Shown piece after piece: positions 34,138-44,575 of a stretch of DNA of 64,000 bases; positions within the stretch are counted from its first letter, which is position 1, and every line of letters begins with the position of its first letter. The DNA lies in assembly GCA_020632875.1 (NCBI GenBank), contig JACKET010000001.1, positions 434,001 to 498,000 of the forward strand, given 5' to 3'. Position numbers and translations under genes: made by a program. This DNA comes from Alphaproteobacteria bacterium (GTDB taxonomy: Bacteria; Myxococcota_A; UBA796; GCA-2862545). Below the pieces are notes generated by a model. It saw only the letters and a program-made list of their open reading frames with translations, had not been told where the DNA came from and did not search any database.

Positions 34138-35838
34138 CTACTTGCAGGTTCCCTGGCTGATTCGGCGGCCGTCGACCGAGAAGCACATCCGGTCGGGGAG
34201 GTTGTCGCCATCGATGGTGAAGCGGCCTTCGGACTTGCCGTCGTCGAGCACGAGCGTGTGCTCGCCAGGCGGGATCTCGAGCTTGATCGGCGTGCGGCCG
34301 ATGCCCACGCCGTCGAGCTTGATGCTGATGGCGGGCGGGTCGCTGATGAGCTTGAGCATGTTGCTCGCGGAGGCCGGAGCGGCCGGAGCGGGCGCCGGAG
34401 CCGGAGCCGGCGCGGGGGCGGGCTCGGGGGCCGGTGCGGGCTTCGGCGCCGCGGGGGCCGGCTTGGGCGCGGGCGCGGGCTTCGGGGCCGCAGGAGCGGG
34501 CGTGGGGGCGGGCTCGGGCACCGGCGCGGCCTTGGGCTCGGGGGCGGGTGCCGGCGCGGGCTCGACGGGCGCGGGGTCGTCGGGACCCTCGACGTTGCCT
34601 GCGTCGGGCGGCTCGCCATCGAGCGGATCGGCGTCGGCGACGGGATCTTCGATGGGATCCTCGTCGATCGGGTCTTCGACCGGATCCTCGTCGATCGGAT
34701 CGTCGTCTACCGGCTCGGCGTCGACCACGTCGGGCATGTCGAGCACCTTGATCGGCGGCGCGAGGATCGGGTCGTCGCTGCGAACCACGGGCGCGTGCTC
34801 GCTCGGCGTGAACAGCGCGACACCGCCTGCGGCCCCGACCACCCCGGCGACCAGCGCGACGCCAGCGACCACGACGAGCAGCAGCACGACGGCCACGGCC
34901 ATTCCTGCGAGGCGGAGGATCAGGCCGCCGCTGCCGCCCGAGGCGGGCGCGCCAGCGGCCTGGCTGATGGGGGGCGGGAGCGGCGTGCCGTGATGCGCGG
35001 CCGGCGCGGCCGGCACGGCCGGCGCGGCCGGAGCGGCCGGAGCCGGCGTCAGCGGCGCGGGCGAGCTCTCCTGGACGGGCCGGGAGGGTGCGGCCACGGG
35101 CGCGGGCGCGGGCACCTCGGCCACGGGCGCCGCAACGGCCACCACAATCTCTTCGGCCGCGGGCGCTTCGGGAGCGTCTTCGACGACGGGCGCTTCGGGA
35201 GCGTCTTCGACGGCAGGCGCCTCGGGAGCGTCTTCGACGCCAGGCGCTTCGGGAGCGCCTTCGGCGACGGGTGCCTCGGGCGCGTCTTCGACGACGGGCG
35301 TCTCGGGCGCATCTTCGGCGACGGGCGTCTCGGGCACGTCTTCGGCGACGGGTGCCTCGGGTGCGTCGTCGGCGACGGGTGCGTCGGGCACGTCTTCGGC
35401 GACGGGTGCCTCCGGCGCGTCGTCCGGGACGGGCGCCTCGGCGGCGGCTTCGGCCAGCTGCTCGGCGGCGGCGATGTCGGCCGCGGAGACGGTCTCGGTC
35501 TCGGCGTCGGCGGCGTCGCGCTGGGCCTGGACCGCGGCGGGGACGTAGTCGTCGTCGTGGATCACGGTAGGGGCGCCGCCCACCAGCGCGGACAGGTCGG
35601 GCACGGGCGCGGCGTCGAGGGGGGACGGCGCATCCGCGCCGGGAACGGACTCCTCGACAGCAGCTTCTGCCGCCTTGGCGGCTGCCGCGGCGCTCTCGTC
35701 GACGAACCAGTCGTCGAACTCCGCGTCGGTGTCGCCGTTGATGAGCACGAGCGTAGGCCCGTTCGTGCGGGACTTCATGCCTTCATCCTTGCTCTCGGCC
35801 TTGTCGTCGTCGCCAGCCACCGACTTCAGCTCCGTCAT
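34138..35838 (-). CDS. Single-pass PEGA-domain membrane protein with 9-residue repeats
   Basis: 566 residues. The acidic cytosolic N-terminus (DDWFVDES, then TVIHDDDY) precedes ten 9-residue repeats of type DAPEAPVAE (140-229), a Pro/Ala linker and one membrane helix (about 308-340). Outside: acidic PIDEDPVED-type repeats, a Pro/Ala stalk and a C-terminal PEGA domain (about 495-566; ISIKLDGVGIGRTPIKLEIPP). PEGA proteins are surface or wall-binding modules often linked to bacterial Ser/Thr kinases. It is divergent from the kinase gene at 35997, so phospho-regulation is plausible (inference). GGGAGCG precedes the ATG. Confidence 0.8.
   Translation of the reverse strand: MTELKSVAGDDDKAESKDEGMKSRTNGPTLVLINGDTDAEFDDWFVDESAAAAAKAAEAAVEESVPGADAPSPLDAAPVPDLSALVGGAPTVIHDDDYVPAAVQAQRDAADAETETVSAADIAAAEQLAEAAAEAPVPDDAPEAPVAEDVPDAPVADDAPEAPVAEDVPETPVAEDAPETPVVEDAPEAPVAEGAPEAPGVEDAPEAPAVEDAPEAPVVEDAPEAPAAEEIVVAVAAPVAEVPAPAPVAAPSRPVQESSPAPLTPAPAAPAAPAVPAAPAAHHGTPLPPPISQAAGAPASGGSGGLILRLAGMAVAVVLLLVVVAGVALVAGVVGAAGGVALFTPSEHAPVVRSDDPILAPPIKVLDMPDVVDAEPVDDDPIDEDPVEDPIDEDPIEDPVADADPLDGEPPDAGNVEGPDDPAPVEPAPAPAPEPKAAPVPEPAPTPAPAAPKPAPAPKPAPAAPKPAPAPEPAPAPAPAPAPAPAAPASASNMLKLISDPPAISIKLDGVGIGRTPIKLEIPPGEHTLVLDDGKSEGRFTIDGDNLPDRMCFSVDGRRISQGTCK
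35152..35421 (-). repeat. Ten in-frame 27-bp coding repeats
   Basis: Encodes residues 140-229 of the PEGA protein as ten consecutive 9-residue units (consensus DAPEAPVAE, with V/A, E/D and A/G variants). Because the unit is 27 bp, copy-number change keeps the frame. Confidence 0.9.
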
Positions 35839-35984
35839 GGTCGCTCCCTACACTAAGCGATGGATGGCTTAGGCGGGTGGGTTGCTCACCGCCCGTAGCG
35901 ACGTGTTGCAGCGTGTAGCATCCCCAGCGACGCCGTCCCAGCCGATGAATCCGGGCGTTCCGGGACGTGGCGCTTCACGCCCGC

Positions 35985-35990
35985 TACACT
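35985..35990 (+). promoter_or_regulatory. -10 hexamer deciding the kinase start
   Basis: TACACT lies 6 nt before GTG 35997, which fits a leaderless start there and argues against the upstream in-frame GTG at 35967, since the hexamer would then lie inside the gene. Confidence 0.5.
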
Positions 35991-35996
35991 GCGCCG

Positions 35997-38900
35997 GTGA
36001 CCATCGAGCTCGGCCCCTTCAAGCTTCTGCGTCCCATCGGCAAGGGGGGCATGGGCGTGGTGTGGCAGGGGCTGCACGTCGACACCGCGATCCCGGTGGC
36101 CGTGAAGGTGATCACACAGCGCGTGTCGCGCGACGAGCGCACGCTCAAGGCCTTCAAGAACGAGGTCCGCGCGGTGGCGGGGCTCGATCACCCCGGCGTG
36201 GTGTGGGTCGCCGACTACGGCGAGGTCGACGAGGCCGCGTCCGTCGAGAGCAAGCGCCAGCTCACCCACGGCAGCCCCTACCTCGTGATGGAGATGGCGA
36301 GCGGGGGCACGCTCGCCTCCTTCAAAGACGGGCTCCCGTGGCCCCAGCTCAAGGGCATGCTGCTGTCGCTCCTCGACGCGCTCGCACACGCCCATGCACG
36401 CGGCGTGATCCACCGCGATCTCAAGCCCGGCAACGTGCTCGTCTGCACCGAGTCCGATCTCCGGCCCGGCCTGAAGCTCACCGACTTCGGGATCGCACAC
36501 GCGCGCGAAGAGACCGTGTCCGACTCGATGTCGAACCACGTGATCGGCACGCTGCACTACATGGCGCCCGAGCAGATCCGGGCCGACTGGCGCGACTACG
36601 GCCCCTGGACCGACCTCTACGCCCTCGGCACGATCGCGTACAAGCTCGCGACCGGCAGCCTGCCCTACAAGGGCAAGCGCGGCGCCTCGCTCATGGTCGC
36701 GCAGATGAACCACCGCCCCCCGCCGCTGCAGCCGGTCTACGCGGTGGCCGAGGGGTTCGAGGACTGGCTCCTCACGATGATGCGCAAGGAGCACTGGCGT
36801 CGCTTCCAGTGCGCCGCCGACGCCGCGCTCGCGCTGGCCGCGCTCCCCGATCCGCCATCGGTCGAGGATCTCCCCATCGGGCTGCCCATCACGACCGGTC
36901 CCGGCAGCCACCTCGTCCTCGAAGACCATCCGACCACGCTCGTCCTCGAGGATCCCTTCACCAAAGAGCTCACCGAGGTCGGCAGCGCCGAAGAGACCGC
37001 CACGCTGCCCACACCGATGATGGTCGACTCCACGAGCCCCGAGCAGGCGCGGCGCCGCGGCGAGCTCGACCGGCTCCGTCCCCTCATCCCGGCAGACTGG
37101 CGGCGGCCCGAAGCGGGCGGCGAGCGCGAGCGAAAGCTCAAGGGCGCGGGCCTGGGGCTGTGGGGCCTGCGCACGCTGCCCCTCGTGGGCCGGCAGGACG
37201 AGCGCGACGCGATCTGGCAGTCCCTGCTCGACGTGCACCGCACCCGGCAGACGCGCGTGGTGCTGTGCACGGGGTCGGCGGGCGTCGGGAAGACCTCGCT
37301 CGTCGAGTGGATCTCGCAGCGCGCCGTCGAGATCGGCTGCGCGCACCTGCTGAAGTGCCGCTACCACCCCGACGACGAGCCGGCAGAGGGGCTGCGGCGG
37401 ATGCTGCGGCGCTACTTCCGGGTCGCGCGGCTCGACGAAGAGCAGCGCCAGCAACGCGTGCTCGAGGTGTGCGACACCTTCGGCGAGACCGACGTGGCGC
37501 AGGCCGCGCGTGTGGTGGCCCTGCTCGATCCGGTCGACTCCAAGACGGCCGACGGCGGCGCGCGTCACAACGCGGCGCGCTGGCTGTTCACGCGCATGGG
37601 GGCCGATCGTCCGCTCGTGCTGTGGCTCGACGACGCGCACTACGGGGTCGACGGCCTCAAGCTCGTCACGTCGATCCTCAAGGCGCAGCCGGCGCGGATC
37701 CTCGTCGTGCTCAACGTGACCGAAGAGGCCCTGGCGAACCGCGAGGTCGAGACCCAGTACATCGAGGCGCTGCGCGAGCACGAGGCGGTGTCCACGCTGA
37801 ACGTCGGGCCGCTCTCCGAGCCGCACATGCGCGTGCTGGTGCGCGAGATGCTCGGCCTCGAGGAGAACCTCGCCGAGCAGGTCGTGAAGCGTGCGGCCGG
37901 CAGCCCCCAGTTCGCGATCCAGCTCGTGGGCGACTGGATCCAGAAGGGCATCCTCGAGCGGTCGGGCGAGGGCTTCCAGCTTCCCGAGGGTCGCACGGTC
38001 CCGGCGTCCATGGGCCAGGTGTGGGTCGACCGCATCGAGCAGCTCGTCGAGGGCCTCCCGCCGCTCGCGCGCCAGATGCTCGAGCGCGCGGCCGTGCTCG
38101 GCGTCGAGGTCGAAGAAGAGGAGTGGCGCGAGGCCTGCGACGATCCCGACGGCCGCCTGCGGCGCCAGGGCAGCGCGCCGATCCGCCGCGACCACGCCAT
38201 CTGGCGCGCCACGCTCGTCGATCGCCTGCTCACGAACCGCCTGGCCGAAGAGCGCGAGCACGGCTTCGCGTTCGCCCAGGAAGAGCTCCGCGCGACGCTG
38301 CTGAAGCAGGCCAAGCGCAAGAACCGGCTCGGCACGCACCACCGCGCCGTCGCCACGATGCTCGCGCGCCGCACCGATCCCGCGCCCGAGCGGCTCGGCA
38401 TGCACCTGCTCGCGGCGGGTGAGCTCGACGCGGCCATCGAGGCGCTGATGCGGGGCGTGCGCAACCGCAGCGCGTCGGTCGGGCCGCGCGCGGCGCTCTC
38501 GCTGCTCGACTTCACCGAGCAGGCCCTCACGGATGCCGGCCTGCCACCCGACGACGACCGCTGGGGCCGGCTGTGGATGATGCGGGCCGACATCGCGGTC
38601 CAGCGCGGCCGGATGGAAGACGCGCTCCAGTGGGCGCGCAAGGTCAGCAATGCCGCCGACGAGCACGCGTGGGTGGGCATCAAGGCCCTGGCGGTGTTCG
38701 TGCACGCCACCGTCGCGTTGTTCCGGAAGGATGCCGAGACCGCCGAGATGCTGTTCAGCAAGTTCGAGCGGGTCGCGATCCCCGACGCCCACGCGCTGCA
38801 CCGCGCGGCGGCGCGCCACGCACTCTCCCTGCTCGCGGAGGGCGACGGGCGGGCGTCCCGGGCGCGCACCCAGGCCGAGGTCTGCACCGAGTGGCTCGCC

Positions 38901-39551
38901 CGGGCGCAGGCCTCGCTCGCCGACGTGTGGAAGGTGCTCGGCACACGCGCGCTCCTCGCCACCTACGCGGGCGCGGCCATGCTGAACCTCGAGCGGCGCA
39001 AGGCGGCCTACGAGGTCGAGGGCCAGCTCGAGGGCCTCGCCGAGTGCTGGATGATGCTGGCGCGCGGCACGCGCAAGGCCGGCAGCCTCGACCGCGCGGA
39101 GCGCTGCCTGCAGCACGCGGTGCGGCTGTACGTCGCGGCCGAGAGCCCGTTCGCCGAGAAGGCCCGCGTCCAGATGGCCCTGCTGCGGCTCACCCGTGGC
39201 GACTTCGCGGGCGCCGAGCAGCTCGCGCTGGAGGTCGCGCGAACGGTGCGCGACGGCCACCGCAAGCCCGTGCTGCTGCGCGCGAACGCCCTGCTGGCGG
39301 CCTGTGCCGCGGGGTCGGCGAGCTGGCGCAAGTACGCCGAGTACCTGGGCGAGGTGCAGCGCCTGCAGTCCGAGACGGGCAACGCCGAGCGCGAGGTGGC
39401 GTGGGCCCTCGCCCGCGCCGGGGATCTCGCGATGAAGGCCCGCCAGAACGACCACGCGACCGAGGGCTGGCGCCTCGCCCTCGAGCAGTACAAGCGGCTC
39501 GGCGACGAAGGCCAGAGCCGGCGGCTCACGACCCTCCTCCAGAGGTCCTGA
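35997..39551 (+). CDS. Ser/Thr protein kinase fused to AAA ATPase and TPR-like domains (paralogue)
   Basis: 1184 residues. Kinase about 5-280: GKGGMGVVW, K37 in AVKVI, HRDLKPGN (139-146), DFG (163-165), APEQ. The linker contains SHLVLEDHPTTLVLEDPFT. ATPase: GSAGVGKTS (426-434) preceded by the linker signature GLGLWGLRTLPLVGRQDERD, which matches GLRLFGLRGLRMVGRQQYRD in the 3968-7318 paralogue; Walker B is LVLWLDDAH. The C-terminal ~450 residues are TPR-like helices. No membrane segment is seen. Divergent from the PEGA protein gene. Functionally similar to the other copy: likely a phospho-switch with ATP-driven regulation. Confidence 0.92.
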   Translation: MTIELGPFKLLRPIGKGGMGVVWQGLHVDTAIPVAVKVITQRVSRDERTLKAFKNEVRAVAGLDHPGVVWVADYGEVDEAASVESKRQLTHGSPYLVMEMASGGTLASFKDGLPWPQLKGMLLSLLDALAHAHARGVIHRDLKPGNVLVCTESDLRPGLKLTDFGIAHAREETVSDSMSNHVIGTLHYMAPEQIRADWRDYGPWTDLYALGTIAYKLATGSLPYKGKRGASLMVAQMNHRPPPLQPVYAVAEGFEDWLLTMMRKEHWRRFQCAADAALALAALPDPPSVEDLPIGLPITTGPGSHLVLEDHPTTLVLEDPFTKELTEVGSAEETATLPTPMMVDSTSPEQARRRGELDRLRPLIPADWRRPEAGGERERKLKGAGLGLWGLRTLPLVGRQDERDAIWQSLLDVHRTRQTRVVLCTGSAGVGKTSLVEWISQRAVEIGCAHLLKCRYHPDDEPAEGLRRMLRRYFRVARLDEEQRQQRVLEVCDTFGETDVAQAARVVALLDPVDSKTADGGARHNAARWLFTRMGADRPLVLWLDDAHYGVDGLKLVTSILKAQPARILVVLNVTEEALANREVETQYIEALREHEAVSTLNVGPLSEPHMRVLVREMLGLEENLAEQVVKRAAGSPQFAIQLVGDWIQKGILERSGEGFQLPEGRTVPASMGQVWVDRIEQLVEGLPPLARQMLERAAVLGVEVEEEEWREACDDPDGRLRRQGSAPIRRDHAIWRATLVDRLLTNRLAEEREHGFAFAQEELRATLLKQAKRKNRLGTHHRAVATMLARRTDPAPERLGMHLLAAGELDAAIEALMRGVRNRSASVGPRAALSLLDFTEQALTDAGLPPDDDRWGRLWMMRADIAVQRGRMEDALQWARKVSNAADEHAWVGIKALAVFVHATVALFRKDAETAEMLFSKFERVAIPDAHALHRAAARHALSLLAEGDGRASRARTQAEVCTEWLARAQASLADVWKVLGTRALLATYAGAAMLNLERRKAAYEVEGQLEGLAECWMMLARGTRKAGSLDRAERCLQHAVRLYVAAESPFAEKARVQMALLRLTRGDFAGAEQLALEVARTVRDGHRKPVLLRANALLAACAAGSASWRKYAEYLGEVQRLQSETGNAEREVAWALARAGDLAMKARQNDHATEGWRLALEQYKRLGDEGQSRRLTTLLQRS

Positions 39552-39571
39552 GAATCGGCGCTTCGCGCCTC

Positions 39572-39590
39572 GCAGGGGCTCTGCCCCTGC
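39572..39590 (+). terminator. Terminator hairpin after the kinase gene
   Basis: GCAGGGGC-TCT-GCCCCTGC, an 8-bp stem with a 3-nt loop, starts 21 nt after the stop codon. It is followed by further GC hairpins (CCCCGCGCGGGG) rather than a T-run. Confidence 0.6.
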
Positions 39591-39689
39591 AACCCCGCGC
39601 GGGGCTACGCCCCGGACCCCGACAATGGGTGGTGGGCGGGTGTCTGCGTTGCGGCGCTTCGCGGGGGAGGGCGTCGACGACCCCTACGA

Positions 39690-39739
<50 letters not shown>

Positions 39740-39754
39740 TCCCTGTCCAGGCGG

Positions 39755-39805
39755 CGGGCTGCTCTGGTGAGCAGGCCTGTCGATCTGCTCCCAGTCCATC
39801 TCCAT
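39755..39805 (-). repeat. Dispersed composite repeat, copy B block
   Basis: The reverse complement is about 80% identical over 51 nt to 14397-14447 (shared GGAGATGG, CTGGGAGC, CTCACCAGAGCAGCCCG). It stands in the same order relative to a heptamer array (39691) and CGCAGATGACGCAG 9-mers (40221-40255) as in copy A, but inverted. Confidence 0.7.
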
Positions 39806-40220
39806 GATCGGGGGTTCCACCACGCCCGTCCCCTCGACTCGGCGCTCCTTCCCGCCGGATCCAGGTCCAACTTTGCGCAGCTCCAACGACTGGAATCTGT
39901 CGGCACTCGGCCAAAGGGAGTGGGATCGGCGGGATGACCATCCACCCTCCCGAGTGTCTCGACCGCCAAGACCGCAAAGACCGGGTAGCCAGGTCGGACG
40001 TCACCTCTCCCGGAAGCTCCGAAGACTGGCGAGTCGATCACCGAGCAGCCCGAGACGACCGCCTGCTCTGGTGAATTCCGATGCCGGTCCGCTGGGAGGC
40101 CCTCTCTGACGACCGGCTACCCAAACATCTCTCACGACACCGGAACGCTTCGCGCACACCTGGCGTCCTCGGTCCTGGCCCTCGGGGACCCGGGGACACT
40201 CGGCCCGCGACGGCCTCGTT

Positions 40221-40424
40221 TCTGCGTCATCCGCGTCCATCTGCGTCATCTGCGTGATGCCTTGGGGAGCTCGAAGCTCGATCCCGTTCAGAAGACGCTG
40301 ATTCGTGCGGGAATGGCCAGGGGCTCGTGTCGCTCACGATCGGCGGGTTCGGGTCCAGTGGGCCTCCTTCTTCTGCGTCCTCCTGCTCCCTTCTGCGCCT
40401 TCTGCGTGAGACGGATCCGGCTGG
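40221..40424 (-). repeat. Dispersed repeat segments (9-mers and 23-nt block)
   Basis: TCTGCGTCATC-type 9-mers at 40221-40255 and again at about 40370-40408, ending in the 23-nt block 40402-40424 that is the exact reverse complement of 14304-14326. Probably partial copies (end of B, and C) of one repeat family. Confidence 0.65.
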
Positions 40425-40578
40425 CCCGTCCGACTCCGTCGTCGGAGTCCCGAGGCGTCCGGCGGGCCGTCCTCCGGAGTAAGACACCGCACCTGCCCCG
40501 TGTCCGCCGAGGGAATCGCGCGCGCTGGCCGCGGGTTGGGGAATCCTGTACGATCGACTCGTCCCAACGGAGGCCCCC

Positions 40579-40992
40579 ATGCGCATTCCCGCCCTCTTCC
40601 TCGCCCTCGGCCTCGCTGCGCCGGCGTGGGCGAGCGGAGGCACGCCGGTGTCGATCAAGGTCGTCGATGCCGGTGGCGAGCCGATCGCTTCCGCTGTCGT
40701 GCGGCATCCCGAAGAGAAAGAGCGGCACCGCGTGAACATGGCGACCGGCATCTGGACCGGTGACGCCGTGTACCTCGCCGACGGCACCGAGCTGCTGTTC
40801 GAGCGCAACCTCGAGCTCACCCTCGAAGTGTCCGCGCCCGGCTACCAGAACAAGCGGTTCTCCTACATCGTCAAGAAGCGCAAGAACCTCGCGGTCGTCC
40901 AGCTCGACAAGCTCGACCTCGAGGTCCAGGTCTCCGACGAAGAGGAGAGCGGGCCGGTCATCGGCTTCAAGCACGACAACCCGCGCGACTGA
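40579..40992 (+). CDS. Secreted carboxypeptidase-regulatory-like (Ig-fold) protein
   Basis: 137 residues; GGAGG before the ATG. Signal peptide MRIPALFLALGLAAPAWA. The mature part opens TPVSIKVVDAGGEPIASAVV, the CarboxypepD_reg/transthyretin-like opening (a strand, then G-x-P-I), and continues with ELTLEVSAPGYQNKRF. The C-terminus is acidic and Lys-rich. Periplasmic or surface. The function is unknown. Its stop codon abuts the convergent gene. Confidence 0.75.
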   Translation: MRIPALFLALGLAAPAWASGGTPVSIKVVDAGGEPIASAVVRHPEEKERHRVNMATGIWTGDAVYLADGTELLFERNLELTLEVSAPGYQNKRFSYIVKKRKNLAVVQLDKLDLEVQVSDEEESGPVIGFKHDNPRD

Positions 40993-41655
40993 CTACTTTC
41001 GCTTACGGGGCTGCGGGGGCTCGTAGTCGCCGAACAGCGCCGAGAGCTCGATGCCCATCGTGGGGTAGACGCCTCCGCGCACGTCGAGCTCGTTGCCGTC
41101 GTCGCTCGTGTAGAACACGTTGCTCTGCAGGTTGTACTGGAAGTACGGCGTGAGCTGGAAGGCCATCCAGCCCGCGCGGATCATGCCCGCGGCCTCGACG
41201 CGCAGCGGGAAGTACGGCACCCGCAGACGCGCGAGCTCGGCATCGGGGCCGCCCCGCCACGCCTGGGTGCCGAAACCGGCGCCGCCGCCGAACAGGAAGT
41301 CGACCGAAGCGGACTGGAGCACGATGTTGTACTTGAGGAGCACGTTCGCATCGAAGAAGCGCTTGCCCACGTCGAAGCCGCCGATCATGCCGATGCGCGA
41401 GCCGCCGTTGACGTAGTACTGCGCTTCGAAGCCGAACGACACGTCGCCGCGGACCTTGTCGATGACCGGGATGGGGTCGGCATCCGTGCCGTCGACGATG
41501 TCGTCGGCCACCATGCGCGGGAACGCGCTCGGGTAGGCGCCCGGCAGGAAGTTCGTGCCGATCCGCGGCCCGACGCCCCACATGTACACGTCCGCTGCGG
41601 ACGCGGTCTGGGTGAGACCCACAACAAGCAGGGCAGCGGTCAACGCTCGGTTCAT
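40993..41655 (-). CDS. Predicted outer-membrane beta-barrel protein
   Basis: 220 residues; signal peptide ending TASA; GGAGGAGG before the start. Alternating strands with aromatic girdles (YMWGVGPRIGTNFLPG, VSFGFEAQYYVNGGSRIGM, FQLTPYFQYNLQSNVFY) suggest an 8-stranded barrel. A short basic tail (QPRKRK) follows, unusual for a barrel end. No specific family. Confidence 0.7.
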   Translation of the reverse strand: MNRALTAALLVVGLTQTASAADVYMWGVGPRIGTNFLPGAYPSAFPRMVADDIVDGTDADPIPVIDKVRGDVSFGFEAQYYVNGGSRIGMIGGFDVGKRFFDANVLLKYNIVLQSASVDFLFGGGAGFGTQAWRGGPDAELARLRVPYFPLRVEAAGMIRAGWMAFQLTPYFQYNLQSNVFYTSDDGNELDVRGGVYPTMGIELSALFGDYEPPQPRKRK

Positions 41656-41748
41656 CGGTCCTCCTCCTGGGCCGGCATCATGGCCCGGCTCCGCGTCCGA
41701 CGTCTACGACACCGCAGAATTCGAAATGTGACCGCAGCCGTCCCGCGT

Positions 41749-42345
41749 TCAGCGGAATCGCACGTCCTGCACGAGGTAGAACGCACCGAGGTCGATCTCG
41801 ATCGCCTCGAGGGGCTCGAAACCCCCGTCGCAGGCGCCCTCCTCGCAGTACGACGTCGCGGTGGCGCAGCCCTCGCCGTCGGGCTCGGCCTCGATGCGCA
41901 CGGTGGCGTTCACCGGGTTCCCGAAGTCCGCCTCGACCCCACGCCCATCGGGGTCGCGGCGGATCGCCTCCACGTCGAGCAGGCCGGCCTGGAAGCCCGA
42001 GAAGTACTTGAACCCCAGCGGTTCGAAGCCCTCGAGCGGCTCGAAGTCGCCGGGGAGCACGAGGTCGCCCTCGAAGTACACGTCCGAGAGCTCCGCGACC
42101 TCGACGTCGCGGGCATCCTCGTAGATCACCCAGAACGCCTGCAGCGGCGGCCAGGGCGTCGATTCGTCCGACACGGCGGGGTCGAGCCACCGGCAGTCGG
42201 CGTCGGTCGCGCCGAACATCGGGATGTAGTCGACCCACAGGTTGAACTCGACCCGCGCGAGCGCGTGCCGCGTGCCCTCGGGAGCGAGCGGCCCGACGGG
42301 CTCGGGCTCGCGCTTGCACGCGAGGAGGATGGCGAGGAGCATCAT
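41749..42345 (-). CDS. Lipoprotein of unknown function
   Basis: 198 residues; the first ATG (42345) is chosen because TAGGCT (42352-42357 on the complement) lies exactly 6 nt upstream, as in four other genes. Lipobox ILLAC. The mature protein is acidic with a Cys pair near the end (CATATSYCEEGACDGGF). No domain recognised. Confidence 0.7.
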   Translation of the reverse strand: MMLLAILLACKREPEPVGPLAPEGTRHALARVEFNLWVDYIPMFGATDADCRWLDPAVSDESTPWPPLQAFWVIYEDARDVEVAELSDVYFEGDLVLPGDFEPLEGFEPLGFKYFSGFQAGLLDVEAIRRDPDGRGVEADFGNPVNATVRIEAEPDGEGCATATSYCEEGACDGGFEPLEAIEIDLGAFYLVQDVRFR

Positions 42346-42439
42346 GCCTAGAGCCTACCGGAGCCCGTCCCCACCCGAAAATGAATCGTCGGTGTAAGCG
42401 CTGCGGAACCCCCGCGTTCGGTGGGTGTCGGAGGTCACC

Positions 42440-42727
42440 ATGAAGCTCCCCGAGTCCCTCGTCGTCGCTGTCGGATGTGCCGCCCTCGCGGGCTGTCAGA
42501 CCTCCTGGGCCGGGGGCCGCAAGGCCATCCCCGAGGTCCAGGTCACCGAGACGAAGCCGGCGCCCATCGCCGAGGTCGGCCCGCAGACGGGCGAAGCGCC
42601 CGTGAAGTCCGTGAAGGCCGCGGTGCTCATCCCCGAGGCGACCCAGCCCGTGAAGCCGGCGCAGCCCGAGCCCGTGATCGAGGTCGACTGGTCGGAGTGG
42701 GACTGCCCCGCCTGCGGGATGGGGTAG
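42440..42727 (+). CDS. Small lipoprotein ending in CPACGMG
   Basis: 95 residues; GGAGG 5 nt before the ATG. Signal with lipobox LAGC. The mature part is Pro/Val/Lys/Glu-rich and disordered (PEVQVTETKPAPIAEV). The last eight residues are DCPACGMG, a C-terminal CxxC that could bind metal, form a disulfide or act as a ligand. It is alone, convergent with the lpd-side gene. Confidence 0.7.
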   Translation: MKLPESLVVAVGCAALAGCQTSWAGGRKAIPEVQVTETKPAPIAEVGPQTGEAPVKSVKAAVLIPEATQPVKPAQPEPVIEVDWSEWDCPACGMG

Positions 42728-42733
42728 AGCCCG

Positions 42734-43126
42734 CTAATCCCAGTCGTCGCTGAAGACGCCCGCGTCCAGCAGCGGCTGGCTCTTGTGCGTGGTGCCCGAC
42801 TCGATCACCTCGAAGCCGAGGAGATCGATCTCGGGGTAGGGCGCCTCTTCGGTGGGCGCGATCTCTTCGGTGTCGTAGCGGGGATGGCGCTCGAGCCGGA
42901 GCGCGAGGCCCCCCTCGTCGGGCACGAAGAGGATCGCGTTGCCGGGGCCGAGGTCGGTCACGAGCTCTTGATCCCGGATGAGCCGCAGCAGGGCGTGGTG
43001 CTTGACCATCGCCATCGACAGCGCCTGGACGAGGTCGCCGTTCGTGTGCTGGAGCAGGCCCGCAGCCACCTTCAGCAGCTGGAGGAACTGGGCATCCGAG
43101 AGCTTGCGGACCTTCTTCTTCGGCAT
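42734..43126 (-). CDS. Hypothetical protein after lpd
   Basis: 130 residues, starting one base after the lpd stop (TGACATG), hence in the lipA-pdh operon. Basic N-terminus MPKKKVRKLSDAQFLQLL, helical middle, acidic C-terminus ending FSDDWD. No family recognised; no signal peptide. It may be a regulator or assembly factor of the complex, by position only. Confidence 0.6.
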   Translation of the reverse strand: MPKKKVRKLSDAQFLQLLKVAAGLLQHTNGDLVQALSMAMVKHHALLRLIRDQELVTDLGPGNAILFVPDEGGLALRLERHPRYDTEEIAPTEEAPYPEIDLLGFEVIESGTTHKSQPLLDAGVFSDDWD

Positions 43127-43127
43127 G

Positions 43128-44534
<1,407 letters not shown>

Positions 44535-44575
44535 GGGAGGGACTCCTCGTCCGGACGGGCGTCCGGAGTGTGTTC

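Noticed and set aside
35886..39455. 1189-residue open frame antisense to the second kinase
   Set aside because: No recognisable domain; the sense strand has complete catalytic motifs.
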